Positions 30,743-61,397 of a stretch of 64,000 bases of DNA are shown piece by piece. This stretch comes from Euborellia annulipes (Eukaryota > Arthropoda > Insecta > Dermaptera > Anisolabididae), in contig JAKCPI010009364.1 of the NCBI GenBank assembly GCA_023213315.1, forward strand, positions 49,826 through 113,825. Reading direction: 5' to 3'. A program made the position numbers and the translations under genes. Positions within the stretch are counted from its first letter, which is position 1. Each line of letters opens with the position of its first letter. Under the pieces are notes generated by a model. The model saw only the letters and a list, made by a program, of their open reading frames with translations. It made no database searches and was not told where the DNA came from.

Positions 30743-32929
30743 CACCCCTAGGGTATGACGCCTCCCCACCCTTATTTTATAAAATAATACAAAAACACAC
30801 ATTTTTAATGCCAAAAAATTTAAATTTATATAAAAATATTTTTTTAATTTATATTTATTTATTATTTTATTTATAAAACTAGCAATCATTTGGAAAATTG
30901 CTCGCTGTTGCTAATATTCGCGCCTCTCCTTAGATGCATTCCCTCCATTTTTTATCTCTCTCAATCACACACACACTAGCATTTATGGATCATCTTTATT
31001 TAACAGTTTTTTTTTATATATTTTCATTCCATATTTAATTGTGGTATAATAAAAATTTTGTCAAATAATAATTTTAAAATTTATATTTTATTGATATAGA
31101 AAGAGAAAAAATTTTTAGAAAAAAAATATGGTGGAAAATCTTGAATGAAAAAATCATTGATGGTCTAACAATAAGCTCCTTTCTATTTTTAGCAAACATC
31201 AAATCACCATAAATAAAATTTATAGATATTAATTAATTGATAAGAAATATATAATAAACTTACCATTTGGAATATAAAGGTGACCGTATTATATTTGAAG
31301 ATAATTATTAATTAAACACTTACACAATTTATAAAAACTTTCACTTCACACATGGAATATTCTTCAACTGTCCATCTTCCCGCTGGCAAACTATGCAAAG
31401 AATACATAAAATAAAGAGCGCTTTCATAAAACGGGATATGTCTATTTTAAAATAAAAATAAACTATTTAAACTTAAAAATATTTATACAAAAAAATTAAT
31501 TATTTTAATAATAATAAGATTTATGTTATGTTTCATTTTCAAAAATAATTTGTTTTAATTATAAGAAAAATAGACCAAATAATAAACATTGAATAAAAGA
31601 TATCTTTAGGAATTAATTACTCAAAAAGTTATAGAAATTTCGGGATGAAAATAATTTTCCTGTAATCCAGATGCATTGTCGAGGGGTGGGGGCGCCCCGT
31701 TTTGCCCTCACAAAAATATGTATCATTTGGTTCTCAAATTTTTTGCTTCCGAATTAAAGTGCTTTGAAAAACCCTCGTCAGGATGAGTTAGTCAAACGAG
31801 CAAATAATAAATAATTTTATAATAAAAAAAATATTTTGAATTAATAATATTATTATAAAAATAGTGAAAATTTATTATCCCATTTAATTAATATTAATTG
31901 TTTTGTTTTTTAATTTAATAATTTAAATAAAAGAATATTTTTTTTTTTTTATTAATAAAAGTATTTATTTGATTATATTTATTAATTTAACTATTTTTTT
32001 TTTTTTTTTTTTAATAATTTTAAATTAAACATTTATTAAAAATATATTCTTTGCTGGTGCGTCTCAAAACTCTTTCAGAAATCCTCCACTTTCGAGTTTC
32101 TTTTGCTTACGCAAGTGGAAAAAAAAATTGGCGCCTAACTGATTTCCATTATATGAAAAAAATTAATTTCCAAATTAAGTTTATAAAGTGAATAAAGTGA
32201 AAAAATTTTCTTCAATCATTACTTCATGGTATGTAGTTCATTTTTGTAATATAGCTAATCATAAATTTGCTTGTTAATAATTTATCCCGGCATATTGCAT
32301 AGCATGTTCTTGTCCCCTTTAGAAGAAAACATGGAGGCCATCGTTGTTAATTCATTAAAAAGAGATTAAAATTAAAATCATTTTTTATTTTTATTTATAT
32401 ATAAATAATATATTTATAAAAATATATAATTGCATTATAATAATAATTCAAGAAGAAATTTTATGTGTTAACCAATTAAATTAAAAAATAATAATAAAAT
32501 GAGTTTTTTATATGATTTATTATAAAATAATTGTATATTTAATAGATTTTAAAATTTCTAACTCAAAATTAGCACTTGATTTTATACATTTATATATTAT
32601 ATAAGTATTAATAAAACTCAAGGGGTAAATGTTAGGATCCCTAGCTATATGATTAAAAGTTTGTTTAATAAAACATAACAGTTTAATTATTAAATTAATA
32701 ATTAATAATAAACTCCCAAAGACATGACATGCTAAAAAGACTTGAAAAAATTTATATTACTTTTGTTTCATTAGGAAAGGGGCTATTATTCCTTGCTTAT
32801 TTAAAAATTCACAAATAAAAGATTTTCTTTCTATCAACAATTTTGAATATCAAAATCCTGGACAAAATATGTCAAGGAAACAAAATTTACTAACATTGAT
32901 TGCGCGAATTTTTGTTAGTTATTTTTTTT
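30743..32929. other. Intergenic, AT-rich, nothing recognised
   Basis: Long A/T runs and no repeat termini or coding signal on either strand. Confidence 0.5.
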
Positions 32930-33431
32930 TACTTTTTTTACCTCTATATAATTTAATATATAGAGAGGAGAAAGTATTGGATTCATGTCAAAAATTCGAT
33001 GTCGAGATTTTGATGGATATACAAGTTTTTAGGTCCCCTGAATCAAAAAAGTGGCTTTCGCAACATCTCTGTCTGTGTGTGTGTCTGTCTGTTCAATTTT
33101 AAGCATGAAGGAATTGAGCTATGAGCTGAAATTTTTTATTTCAGTTAGACAATTGTTTTTTAGATGCTCTTTCAAATTTATATTCTCATTTTGCCCTCAA
33201 AATTGTTTGAAGCACACCTTACTCTTGCACTTCATAGTAAAGATAGGACAAATGGTTGCCATGCTAACAAAATATAAATATTTTCTCATGTTTATAAATT
33301 TTACATCTTGAATTCTATCTAATTCATGTATATCGGGTAAACTAAATATATGTCGACACAAAAAATCAGGTGTGACAAGCTCAGAACACAACTTTCGATT
33401 ACTAAAGGTAACCAGTCACACCAGATTTTTT
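32930..33431 (+). repeat. Family B repeat with internal deletion
   Basis: Start and hairpin end (caggtgtgacaagctcagaa) are kept; the GTACTAGTACTTTACTG block is missing. Confidence 0.8.
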
Positions 33432-34332
33432 ATTTTGTTTCAATGATACATGTTCTTTATTAATGGACATACATTTCTATATTTTTTGTTTGTTTTGTTA
33501 TTGTATTTAAATTTATATTGTTTGTTTGGACCTAGCCCCTGAGAACTAGTGCCCCTAAGCGAGTGGTAATAAATATTATATTTATTTTTAATTTTAAACT
33601 TTTACTATTTTTTTAGGATAAAGACTGGCTTACTGACTCTTGGTTTCATAATTCGTATTTACTGTTAGTAATGATATATTTCCATTGATTCATCCATATT
33701 TTTCTACATCTTCAATGTTTATCAGGTAATTAATCAATTTAAATTGATCATTGACTATTATAGATAAGATTAATAAGTAGATAATAAGAAAATTTCCCAC
33801 CAATGGTCACTTAAAATTTCGTCCTAATTGGAGAAATAAATTTTATATTTTTTTTGCCAACATAGTAATAAATTATAATAGTTGAACTTGAGTTGACCAA
33901 TTTTAACAATGATATTCCAACGTCACATTCCTGTGAAGGGGTTGCGCCAATTGGTGGAAACAATTTGCCAGGAGTTTTAATTAAAACTACGCATCTCCTG
34001 ATGCCATCATCAGAGTTGTGTATTTAATTAAAAATCTATAGATGACTATTAACTAGGCCTCGGGACTCCGAATTGGAGCTAGGAGCTAGGTAGTTTTCGG
34101 AAGAGCCATTAAAATTTCCTCTGGTTTCTGCTTCTTCCCATCTAATTAATATTTTAGTTAACATTTTTACCTCTTATTTTGAAAGAGTTGGTCGTTTTAA
34201 AGACCCAAAATTAATATGTCACTATATCTTTTCAGATAAGTGAGAAATGATTGCTTAGACTGGGCATGACGGTGCTTACCGGACTCGAACTAGGGACATT
34301 CCCCCCCGCTATGAATTTATAAGTCATCCCCC
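33432..34332. other. Intergenic with tRNA-like scrap
   Basis: Mostly AT-rich. On the minus strand, tagttcgagtccgg (34283-34296) resembles a tRNA B box without an A box. At 33985-34020 a CTGATGA hairpin lacks the GAAA partner. Nothing else seen. Confidence 0.4.
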
Positions 34333-34509
34333 CAGTTGCGTAACGAACACCCCCGCGGCGCAGGGTGGCCCTTGGGGGGGGGAGGGCGGGGCTGGGCCGT
34401 GCGGGCAAAAAGCCAAAAAGATTTTGACGAAAAGGGGAAATATTTCCCCTAAAAAAATTTAAGAAAAAGGGGGGGGGAAGAGAAAAAGCTAAAATACGTT
34501 ACGCCACTG
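34333..34509. mobile_element. hAT-type MITE, 8-bp TSD catccccc
   Basis: Ends cagttgcgtaac and gttacgccactg, identical catccccc at 34325-34332 and 34510-34517. Same end type (cagtggcgt) as the copy at 45119-45386. Confidence 0.8.
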
Positions 34510-35494
34510 CATCCCCCTCAAAAGTATAATATTCGAGTCCAAAACACCCAGTCAAAACAATCATATTGTATTTATTTGAAATCATATACAATTTTTTGAC
34601 ATGTTAGTTATAAAATACACTAACTTTTACAAAACAAATCCCTTTTATTCAGGAAAAAAAATTACTTAATAATTTTTTTAAATTTTTCTATTCAATTATC
34701 TATATGTCTACTGCCTCTGCATCCACAGAATTGTGATTAATTAATATTCTTGAATTTGCTTGACATCATAGATAAGATTTATATAATTTCAAAATATTAC
34801 ATATATTTTCATAATGTAAGATAAGATTAAATATACAGATTATTATTATTATTATTAATTAAAAAAACAAAGACTTAAGCAGAATTAACATGTCTATTTC
34901 ATCATTCCAAAATATACTGTATTTTTTGAAAAATATCTCAAAATGAATAATTATTAAAAAAAAAAAAATGAATTTATTAAAGTGTATAAATATGGGGAAG
35001 CGTTATTTGATGAGCCTGGGAGGTGAGGGGGGGGGGGGCTTTCCCACCTGAAAAATCAAAGTTAACTAACTACTGCATGAACTACATTTTTGAATCCCAC
35101 ATTACACTAAGATGAATTTTCGACAGAAACTCTCTCAGTAAAAAATGTCGTCTGTCCTTTTGTCTTTTGTATTTCATGTGTTAGTGAGACCAAAACGATA
35201 ATATAATGGAAGATTAAGTAACAAAAATTTTAATAATATCCATATCTCTCTCGTCAAAAGCTTTTCATAAACCATGAAAGGTCTACAGCTGTTTTTTAAT
35301 TACAATATGGAACGATTATAAATTTTTCCCACCACTTATTAAAACTACTTGAGTTTTTATCTATAAATCAATAAATCGAATTTCCTCACGAAAATAAGGC
35401 CTACTCATTGATTGGTTGTTAGTCATATAGAAGTGTATACGTTCATTTTTTTTATTTTAGATTTTTCACTAAAAATGCATATGACCTTGACCTT

Positions 35495-35560
35495 TGGCTC
35501 AGAGGTAAAGCTTTGGCTTCTTGCTCCAGCGGCCTTTCTTCCCATTTATTTCAATTGACT
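35495..35560 (+). mobile_element. Possible tRNA-derived SINE head
   Basis: tggctcagaggtaaagc resembles a tRNA A box and D arm, but no B box follows at the expected spacing. Could be a truncated SINE. Confidence 0.25.
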
Positions 35561-35689
35561 TGGCTATCAAATAAATTTCAATGCCGACCCAGATATGCGC
35601 GATAGAAAGAATAAGATTAGACATAAAAAGATCATTTGAGGTGACGATTTGACACTATACAATATCAGTCAAGTTCAAAGCGTGAGTTC

Positions 35690-36385
35690 TCTCTAATGAT
35701 TATTTCATTGTATTTTTTTTAATATGAAAAGTTTTTAATAAAAACATCTGGATTAAAAAAAAAACATAAAATAAAGATAATCCAATAAAGATTTCCATCT
35801 TATTTTATAAAAACAATGAATTAATCACATGTGAAAACCTAAACGGAGATGGGTATTGCCCCTCGTCTAATTTCTTGTTCTAGGAGACAGAGATACGCTT
35901 CCCTTCTTATAGTGATAAATTTTTATTTATTGACTGAAAGATCTTTAATGGAAACTTGTGGATTTAAAAAAAAATATACATAAAGATAATCCGATAAAGA
36001 TATCCATCTTATTTTATAAAAACAATGAATTAATCACATGTGAAAACGTAAAGGGAGATGGGTATTGCCCCTCGTCTAATTTCTTGTTCTAAGAGACAGA
36101 GATGCGCTTCCCTTCTTATAGTGATAAATTTTTATTTATTGACTGAAAAATCTTTAATGGAAACTTGTGGATTAAAAAAAAAAAAAAAAAAAAACATAAA
36201 TAAAGATAATCCGATAAAGATTTCCATCTTATTTTATAAAAACAATGAATTAATCACATGTGAAAACGTATAGGGAGATGGGGATGCTTTAATATTGCCT
36301 GCCCCTCGTCTAATTTCTTGTTCTTGGGGACAGAGATGCGCTTCCTGTCTATAGGGATAACATTTTATTTATTGACTATCAAATA
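35690..36385 (+). repeat. Three tandem copies of a 210-220-bp MITE-A derivative
   Basis: The phrase ttttataaaaacaatgaatt recurs at about 35806, 36015 and 36235. Each unit carries taatcacatgtgaaaac, ggagatggg, cccctcgtctaatttcttg and cttcc. The first part is one arm of MITE-A; the rest is flanking DNA amplified with it. Confidence 0.75.
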
Positions 36386-36779
36386 AAAGTCCTTAAAACA
36401 AATATTGATTTGTATTGATAAAAATTTTTACAATTATCCTTAATCCCACCCTTTAAAATTAATTCAAATTTGCCGCTTTCTTTAATTATTTTTAATTATA
36501 TTCTACAATCATTTATTTATTCTAATTATTATTAGATTTTTAAATTTGAAATAACTATGTAATTTTGATATACATTTTTTTATTAGTAAAAATAATAAAA
36601 AAAAAACAAATATTTTTTGGAGGTTTTTTAAATTTTACAAATTCTTATCAGGATATTTTTTTTTTCCAAAAAATCAGAAAAACAGATTTTTTATTTTATT
36701 TATTTATTTATTTTTAAATAACTTCTGATTGCTTGATAATTTAAATATTATTGTATCTGGTAACTGATTAAAATGTCCT

Positions 36780-37180
36780 TGAGGGGAATGTTAATAATCC
36801 TTTTTCTGTTGCCAGAAAGACAGTGACAGACAGATGTCTCACAATGAGGTCATCATGACGTTGCGCATTCTTTCTTTCTTTTAAGCGGCTTTAAGTTTTG
36901 ATTCAAGGGAGACGAGAAACAAACTGAAACTGGATGTTCTGTTTGCAAACTTGCCATTTGTAATTCGCGACCACCCACTATCTAACATTTGCCAACGGAA
37001 CGAACATTCGCTAAAACACATTTATAACCTTCCCACCTTCTTATTCCAATCGGTTAGCACTAAGACATTCGCACGCTTCTTTTTTTTTTCATCTTAACTA
37101 AATATTGCATATTATTTCGAAATGACATGAAACAATATATATTAACCCGTTTTTTTTACTTTTTTTGCATTTTGCCTTAG
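36780..37180 (+). promoter_or_regulatory. Candidate promoter and 5' leader of the MRP gene
   Basis: Less AT-rich than the flanks. Holds atgacgttgc (36855-36864), an exact fit to the antioxidant-response consensus RTGACNNNGC bound by Nrf2/CncC, and ccaatcgg (about 37046), a CCAAT box. An acceptor-like tttgccttag ends at 37180, so an upstream non-coding exon and start site are likely within this stretch. No TATA box at a useful place. Inference only. Confidence 0.35.
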
Positions 37181-37270
37181 GTGTTCAAGTAAATTCAAAA
37201 CTGAAGGAGACAAGCAAGTAACTGATGAATTATTATTTGGAAAAAACTTTCATTCAAACCAATTATTATA

Positions 37271-54711
<17,441 letters not shown>

Positions 54712-56244
54712 GTAGGTAGCAGAATCACACAAAAAGGTCGTCCTCTTCCTTCAGCACTATTTTCCATTTGCCTAAAAATCTTTTTCCTCATGTTTTTTAA
54801 TCAGCCATTGTCTTGTATTACTACTTATTAACAATTTTTTTTTGTTTATTGTTAAATGTTTATGGAAATTTCATTGGCAGATATTTTATAATTTCTTTGC
54901 TAGTTCATCGATTAAAGAAGATGAAAAATAATTAAATATAAAATTCCTGTTTTTAATATTTTGAGGTTGATAATTGTTTGTCCTTTAGCTGTTTCTTTGT
55001 TTCAAATGTTTTGTTTTACTTACACTGGCGCTCTTTGTTTTTTTTTTTATAGGGACCCCAATTGTTCTCACATTTGCTTTTGGATTTAAATTGATACGCC
55101 TTCTTTTATTTCTTGTAAAAATTCATAAATTTACTGAAGTATGATTGAAGATAAGAATATACTTGCAATTCAACTGAAAAGAACTGGAATTCAAAGATAA
55201 ACAGGATGGAGAAAATACCAGCAGTTTCATTCCTCCACGTTACTTCAAATATTCCGGCGCACCTAATTTGCATTATCATCAGTAAGGTGAAGACTACGGA
55301 GAAGGACTTTCTCCAATTTTAAAATATATAGCATTCATAACAAACTGCTAAACTAGGTGCCGATTTTATAATTTGATGATCAAGTAAATATTAAATATGA
55401 TATATAATATAATACTTTTTTTATTTTTAATACATGACTGACTGCTTAGCATTAAAATTTTACCAAAAAAATCATTCAGCCAGGTATGAAATATATATGG
55501 TATATACATAATATTTATATTATAACTTGGCAATCAAATTACAGAAACGGGACTTACTAACTATACATTTTAAAATAGGACGAAGCCCACCTCCTTTGCA
55601 CTCGCCGCGCACGTCATAATATTTACGAATAACAAAAAAAACATCGATGAGTCTGCTGGTTTTTTCCCTAGAAATTATATTTTTTGTAAAATATACAAAT
55701 AATATATTGAAGGAAGACTTTATCAGATAGAAGTTGAATAAAAAATGATCATGATATGAGATATGATCCTCATTGTCATCCTCATCACATGACAATTATG
55801 TTTTGACACTTGATGTCATTAGCACCAGTGACGTTTAATCTCTGAATGAAAAAAATAGAATAGAGTTCATTTATTAATCAACTCCTAAATAAAATTTTTT
55901 TTTTTATTTTTCACTTCAAAATTCCATTTTAAAAAATTTCCTATCTTCAATCAATATGGAATTTTAAAAATTCTGTCAAAGAAATTTTGTGCTTATTAAT
56001 TGGATCTAATTCAAATACTTGTGGGTATCTGCTAAATTGATTTCCAAGTATTAGAACGACTGATTAAAATAAAACTCGAGGAAAAATATTTTTATAACAA
56101 TATATATATATATCATCTCACAAAATATTTAAATACTGCTCATTATATTTGGACTTATTCTGCCTAAATATCTTATTGGAAATACGACGGGTATTTATAC
56201 AAATAATATGCAAATATAATGGCTCCTGTTCAAATATCTTATTG
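54712..56244. other. MRP intron 18, first part
   Basis: AT-rich. An open stretch after acceptor tttttttatag (55053) reads TPIVLTFAFGF but is out of phase with exon 18. A CTGATGA hairpin near 55255-55272 lacks a proper GAAAC. Nothing else. Confidence 0.4.
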
Positions 56245-56709
56245 CAGCGGTTCCCAACCCGTGGACCTCGAACTGATTGTAACTGGGCCGCGGACGTCTA
56301 AGATAAAATTATTAAAATAATAATAAAAGAAAAAAATAAAAAGTAAAAAGGTTGAATGCGATTTAAGGCTAAACTATCCAGTTTTTAATCAAATATTGAC
56401 CCTCTTGTAGGTCTAAAACAAGGTCATAAAATCGCATTTACTTTTTTCAAACATGACCGTATTAAGTAGTTTTTAATATTTCTTAATTTAAAGTAAAAGC
56501 AATAAAATCAATTTTTGATTTTTAAAGCAATTATTTGATTAAATCAAATCTTTCTTGCACACTGTTTTATTTTAAGAGTACCAATTCATTTTACTTGCTC
56601 ATACACCCACACACTTTATATATATATATATATATATATACTGGGCTTCAGCGTTTTTTTTTTTTACTGATAAATTGGGCCACACATCAAAAAAGGTTGG
56701 GAACCACTG
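56245..56709. mobile_element. hAT-type MITE, 8-bp TSD tcttattg
   Basis: Ends cagcggttcccaaccc and ggttgggaaccactg, the classic hAT terminus, with identical tcttattg at 56237-56244 and 56710-56717. 465 bp with a (TA)n run. No transposase. Confidence 0.9.
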
Positions 56710-56805
56710 TCTTATTGCATGATGGTATATATATTATACAATCAGGTAATATTTTTCTTAAATACTTTTAAGTGAATTAAATATTATTTAACATAACAAA
56801 TTTGC

Positions 56806-56920
56806 TATGTTTTGTGTGCTTAAGTTTTGGTAAAATTGCGCCCTTGGAGTCGAACCAGGACCTTCGCAGGTCCTGATTCGACTCCAATTTTGCCCAATCT
56901 TAAGCACAAACACATCTCGC
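56806..56920. repeat. Hairpin made of a tRNA-like B box
   Basis: gtgcttaag ... ggagtcgaaccaggacctt pairs with aggtcctgattcgactcc ... cttaagcac. The minus strand contains ggttcgactcc, a B box. It looks like a tRNA or SINE 3' half that became inverted-duplicated. Confidence 0.5.
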
Positions 56921-57870
56921 AAATTTGCTATTTTAAACGAAATATTGACTGGCTAATTAATAATGAACAGTCTATTTGAGCGTTGGTTGAAAAAATTCTT
57001 TCTTTTTCAAACAAAGCTCTACCTAGTAAATATTATTTAATTAATATTTGATAACTATTTACTTAGAATGTTTATATTAACTAAAAAATAGCTAATTTTT
57101 TTTTTTTTTGCGTTTCATAATTTTAATATTATTATTTTAAATTCTCAATAAGTGTGGTACGAATAGTGCATTTAAATTGCCCTGCGATTTGTTATTATTT
57201 TCGATAAAGAGTCAGGAGACCATTTTAGTGTTATAATAAATATTGATCCATTTCTTACATAATTCATCAAGTCAGGCTGGATTTTCTTATTAGATTGTCA
57301 TTTTAGTCTTTTCTATTTTATCATCATTCATTCTGATTTATTAATTATAATGAATTTATATATATATATGATTCATGAAAAAGTTTTTTTTACTATGCAG
57401 AAAAATCAGGATCGAACAAAATAAATTCCTAGACAATACTTTTATGGTGTTTATAAAATCTTCTCATTTTTCTTTCTCTTATGCAATTTGCATGTTCAAA
57501 AAGAAATTTCTTTTTATTTTTTTTCCAATAATGATTTTTTATGATTAATTTTCCATTTCCTATGGTCGATAGATTATTATTTTTATCATTGTTGTAAAAT
57601 ATTTTCTTATACTATAGAATTAGAGGTTCTTCCTTCTCTTTCATTCCAGTTTTCATATTCATTTTCTCAAAAATAGCAAAACCAAAGATGGAAGATTTTT
57701 TTTTAAAGTTTTATTTATTTTGTTAGACTTTTCTTTGTTAGTGTATTAAATAAATCCTAAGTCGCACTTATTTAAATCATTACGAGAGAATGTCATTTGA
57801 TATTGGCTTTTTTTTAAAACAAATTTTGCATCACCTGATATATATATATATATATATATATATACTAGTA

Positions 57871-58045
57871 CAGTGACAGCCACAATTAAGTCCCACTCTG
57901 TAACCTAGAGCTCTAAGTAATGGTATAGTATATGTCCGAATTAAAATTATGGTAATGGTATAGTATATATTGAAATAATTTTAATTTTCAATATATGCCA
58001 TTAGGCTCTAGCTCACTGGTGGGGATTTAATTGTGGCGTTCACTG
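57871..58045. mobile_element. Tc1-type MITE, second family
   Basis: Ends cagtgacagccacaattaag and complement of taattgtggcgttcactg, TA at both sides (57869-57870, 58046-58047). 175 bp palindrome. Upstream is a (TA)n run. Confidence 0.8.
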
Positions 58046-58669
58046 TACTAGTATATATAAATTTTCAAGCTTTTAAATCTTTTTTTATAATTTCGCCTTA
58101 TTTTTATATATTTGTGATAATTTTTTTTTTCTATTATTTACTATCTTTTTCGTTCTACATAAGTTTTTCTGGATCATATGCGTGCTAATCTTTCTACCAA
58201 CACTCAGGCGTCTGATTCAACAGCATAATTTATATTTATTTATTTTAAAACATTAAATTTAAGAAACCAAAGTAGTGTCCGAATGCTGGTATCTTTATAT
58301 TATTATTAATATTATTATAAATTTTGAAATTAAATAATTTTCTTAGCAGCTAGACAAAACCCTTATAACAAGTAAATATTAATTATTATGCTGCAGATGC
58401 TTAGACTCCCCATTTTCAAAAATACTTTAAAAGTTTGGCCAGAATTTCATTGGGTGTGAGGTAGGTTGCTGAAAGATTTGAATTGATTGTTGCTAAAAGT
58501 TGATGCTATTGTCAGTTAATTGTTGAACTTTTAAAATACAAAAAAAGAAATGGAGAAAATAATAAGTATATAATTAATATTTACTAAATGATCTAGTAAA
58601 TATTAATTATATAAGAGTTAAGGAAAAAATAAACCAGCGGTTGCTTTCCACATTAAAATAATTTATTTG

Positions 58670-58710
58670 GCAAATATTTCGGATTGCCTAACTCACTCCA
58701 TCCTCAGTGC
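58670..58710 (-). ncRNA. Hammerhead-like motif, degenerate
   Basis: Minus strand: GCA, CTGAGGA, extra T, short stem GGA/TCC with a long loop, GAAAT, ATT, TGC. Helix I is 3 bp. AUAU replaces ACGU near the site, so self-pairing is kept. The right-arm copy reads TAAAT and is dead. Confidence 0.4.
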
Positions 58711-58792
58711 ATCAACTGGACTGTGCATCAACATAAAAAGACATATATGATACAATTGATAGGCAATTTTACAATATTATATAATATACGTA

Positions 58793-58915
58793 CAGTGAGG
58801 GAAAATATTAAGTCCCGTTTTTTATTTGTGATTATTTTATTGTTTTTAAAAAAAAATATATATTTTTTTTGAAAAAATTTTTTGTTTAAAAAAAAAAAAA
58901 TTTTTAAAAAAAATT

Positions 58916-58920
<5 letters not shown>
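58793..58920 (+). mobile_element. MITE-A half copy
   Basis: tacagtgagggaaaatatta then collapses into A/T runs up to 58960. Confidence 0.65.
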
Positions 58921-58964
<44 letters not shown>

Positions 58965-59217
58965 AATATTATATAATCAATATAAAATCCGTATATTATA
59001 CATATGTGGAGCGTGTTTTAAAATGATAAAAATTAATATGAGAAGCCATTCTACAATTGGAGAGGACCCAACGTTTTTTGATGACCAGGCTACAGAGGGG
59101 GAAACTGAAAACATTTTATTATTACAAGATGTCACATAGTACAATCATATGTTATAAAATTTATTATTAACTCATATAACTGATATAACTGGTTATATTT
59201 TTAAAACCCCCAAAAAG

Positions 59218-59425
59218 CAGTGAGGGACAATATTAAGTCCCACCCATGCGTTTTCTACTTGTGATTATTTCATTGTTTTTATAAAAAAAATGAAAATCTT
59301 TATTGGAAATTTTCTAGGTTTGAACCATGAAAGTTTCCATTAAAAAATATATATATTTTTTTTAAAACAATGAAATAATCACATGTAGAAAATGTATGGG
59401 TGGGACTTAATATTGTCCCTCACTG
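59218..59425. mobile_element. MITE-A copy 9
   Basis: 208 bp palindrome; ends cagtgagggacaatattaag. Flanks are AG and TG rather than TA, so the target site has changed or the copy moved within a larger unit. Confidence 0.82.
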
Positions 59426-59610
59426 TGCATATATTGATTATATAATATTATAAAATTGCCTATCAGTTGTATCATAAACGAGTATGTCTTTTAATGTTCC
59501 AGTTGATGCACTGAGGATGGATTTCGTTAGGCAATCCTAAATAATTGCCAAATAAATTATTTTAATGTGGAAAGCAACTGCTGGTTTATTTTCTCCTTAA
59601 CTCTCTAACG

Positions 59611-60744
59611 AATTGTCCCAGCATTTTTAATTTATATTAATTTTCTTCACGGACCCGGACGTGATATATATATAATTCCTTATTTAATAAGAGTTATAAA
59701 TCTTTTTAGGACCGGTTTTTCATGTATTTTAGATTACTACCCAGTCCTGAATAATCTAAAAAAAAATATTCCAATATATTCTTAGACTTGATTGAGTTCC
59801 AAGGAAGTAATTTTCTTTTGTTATAAATGATTTTTCTTATTTTATAAATGAAGTAATTGACCATTGGAGAGATTTTTCCTTTTAATAAATTTATTTAAAT
59901 TATATATATACGTTTTGTCCACTCATTCTCATTGGGACCATCATCAGGTACTCAATAATACTAACTTTATTGTCTATATAATCTACTTTTCTGTGAACTA
60001 ATATTAGATTGATGATTACCAAAGAATGAGACGATTAAACGTTTTATAATTTCAAATAAAATATATATTTCACTCACAAACAAAAAGTAATTTATTGTTT
60101 TTAGTTTTTATATAAATAGAAAAATAATTCCATTCATATTTTTGTTTTCCTTTATCGCATGTGTGTATGTCTATATATTATTTTAATAAATAAAACTCAA
60201 CTAACAAAAATTAGTCAATGTAAATATTTGTTTGTTAGCATGAAAAAGCATGTGGTGTTATGTGTTTGTTGACTATAATAACATTATTAACATATATTTA
60301 TTAAATTATGCAAATACTAACATTGCACATTATATCACCAATTTATAACATTCATTTAAAATCTATTCATTTAATTTCTAGCAAATTTTTAGATCCAGAG
60401 AGAGATAATTAAATTATCTCCCTTGATTTATCTACAAAGATAGATGATAATAAATCAAATAACATTGATATTTTATTAATAGAAACTAAACTCTAGAATT
60501 AAACCATTAACTTGCATATTAATTATAATCTTAATTTTTAAATTTCATAGTGATCTTGATATTTATGTGTATTCGTAGTAAGTATATATATAGGCCTATA
60601 GTAGAAAATGTGATCTAATTTTTTTTTCCTTGTTAATTCTTATTTTTTTTTTTTTTTTTTAATTTCGCGAAAATTAAATTGAGGAAAATTATTAGGTATG
60701 ATAATTTCAATTATTTTAAGCAAAAATAAGTCATATATATATAG
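59611..60744. other. Nothing clear recognised
   Basis: AT-rich. At 59909-59955 (minus) a CTGATGA, GTCC/GGAC hairpin and AAAAC form a decayed hammerhead-like core. No coding signal. Confidence 0.4.
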
Positions 60745-60751
60745 GTTATAC

Positions 60752-61397
60752 ATATGGGCCATTATACAAAAATGGGTTAACTTTGGGATCGAATTTGAAA
60801 TGCACAATTTTTAACTTTGATTTCAATTGTTTGTAATGATTTTGATAGACAATAAGTTAATTTTATTGTATTCATATAGTAACACTCAGATTTTTTTTGT
60901 ATTAATATATAAGCTCATCAGCCTCTTTGCTTTACGGTTGAAAAACTTCCAGAGGACTGACGTTTTTGATTTTTTTCTTATATATTAAATATAACAATGA
61001 AAAGGCAGCAAATCTAGTATATAGTTGATATAATTATTAATAAATTTCAAAAATATTACCAGGGGACTGACAATTTAAGTGTTTATATGCTGATTCTCGA
61101 CACAAAAATAACAATAAAAGTAAATAAAAGATGGCTAACGCCCGGTATTTGGGTACCAATGCCATCTTTACACCCTAAACTTATATAAAACATAATTATT
61201 TTATCAACAGTGTATAATATCAGATGTTTTTAGTGTTAAAAAGACCAATATTTTCATTAAATTTTTTATATTTATCATGTGTGCCTAAAAATTATTAACT
61301 CTTACTATTAGCTGATGTTTAAAAAAATCAATATGTTTGGTAGTCACTGAATTATTTGCAATTACACGGAGTTAACCCATTTTTGTAGAATGACCCA
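60752..61397. repeat. Element with 30-bp inverted termini
   Basis: tatgggccattatacaaaaa...gggttaac pairs with gttaacccatttttgtagaatg...cccata. 646 bp, non-coding. Confidence 0.6.

Larger units (their letters stand above)
58620..59610. repeat. Foldback element with nested insertions
   Basis: Arms ggttgctttccacattaaaa and complement at 59560-59580; acaattgataggcaatttta pairs nearer the centre. A partial and a full MITE-A sit inside. Left arm carries a hammerhead-like motif. Confidence 0.75.

Noticed and set aside
33975..34025. CTGATGA hairpin like the hammerhead family
   Set aside because: The GAAAC partner is absent (reads TAGTTTT), so the core is incomplete.
55053..55140. Possible MRP exon reading TPIVLTFAFGF
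   Set aside because: Out of phase with the exon-18 donor at 54712. The alternative donor at 54716 would restore phase, but about ten family residues would be missing and the rest does not match.
59909..59955. CTGATGA, GTCC/GGAC and AAAAC on the minus strand
   Set aside because: G12 of the core is changed to A and helix I does not pair; kept only as a relic.
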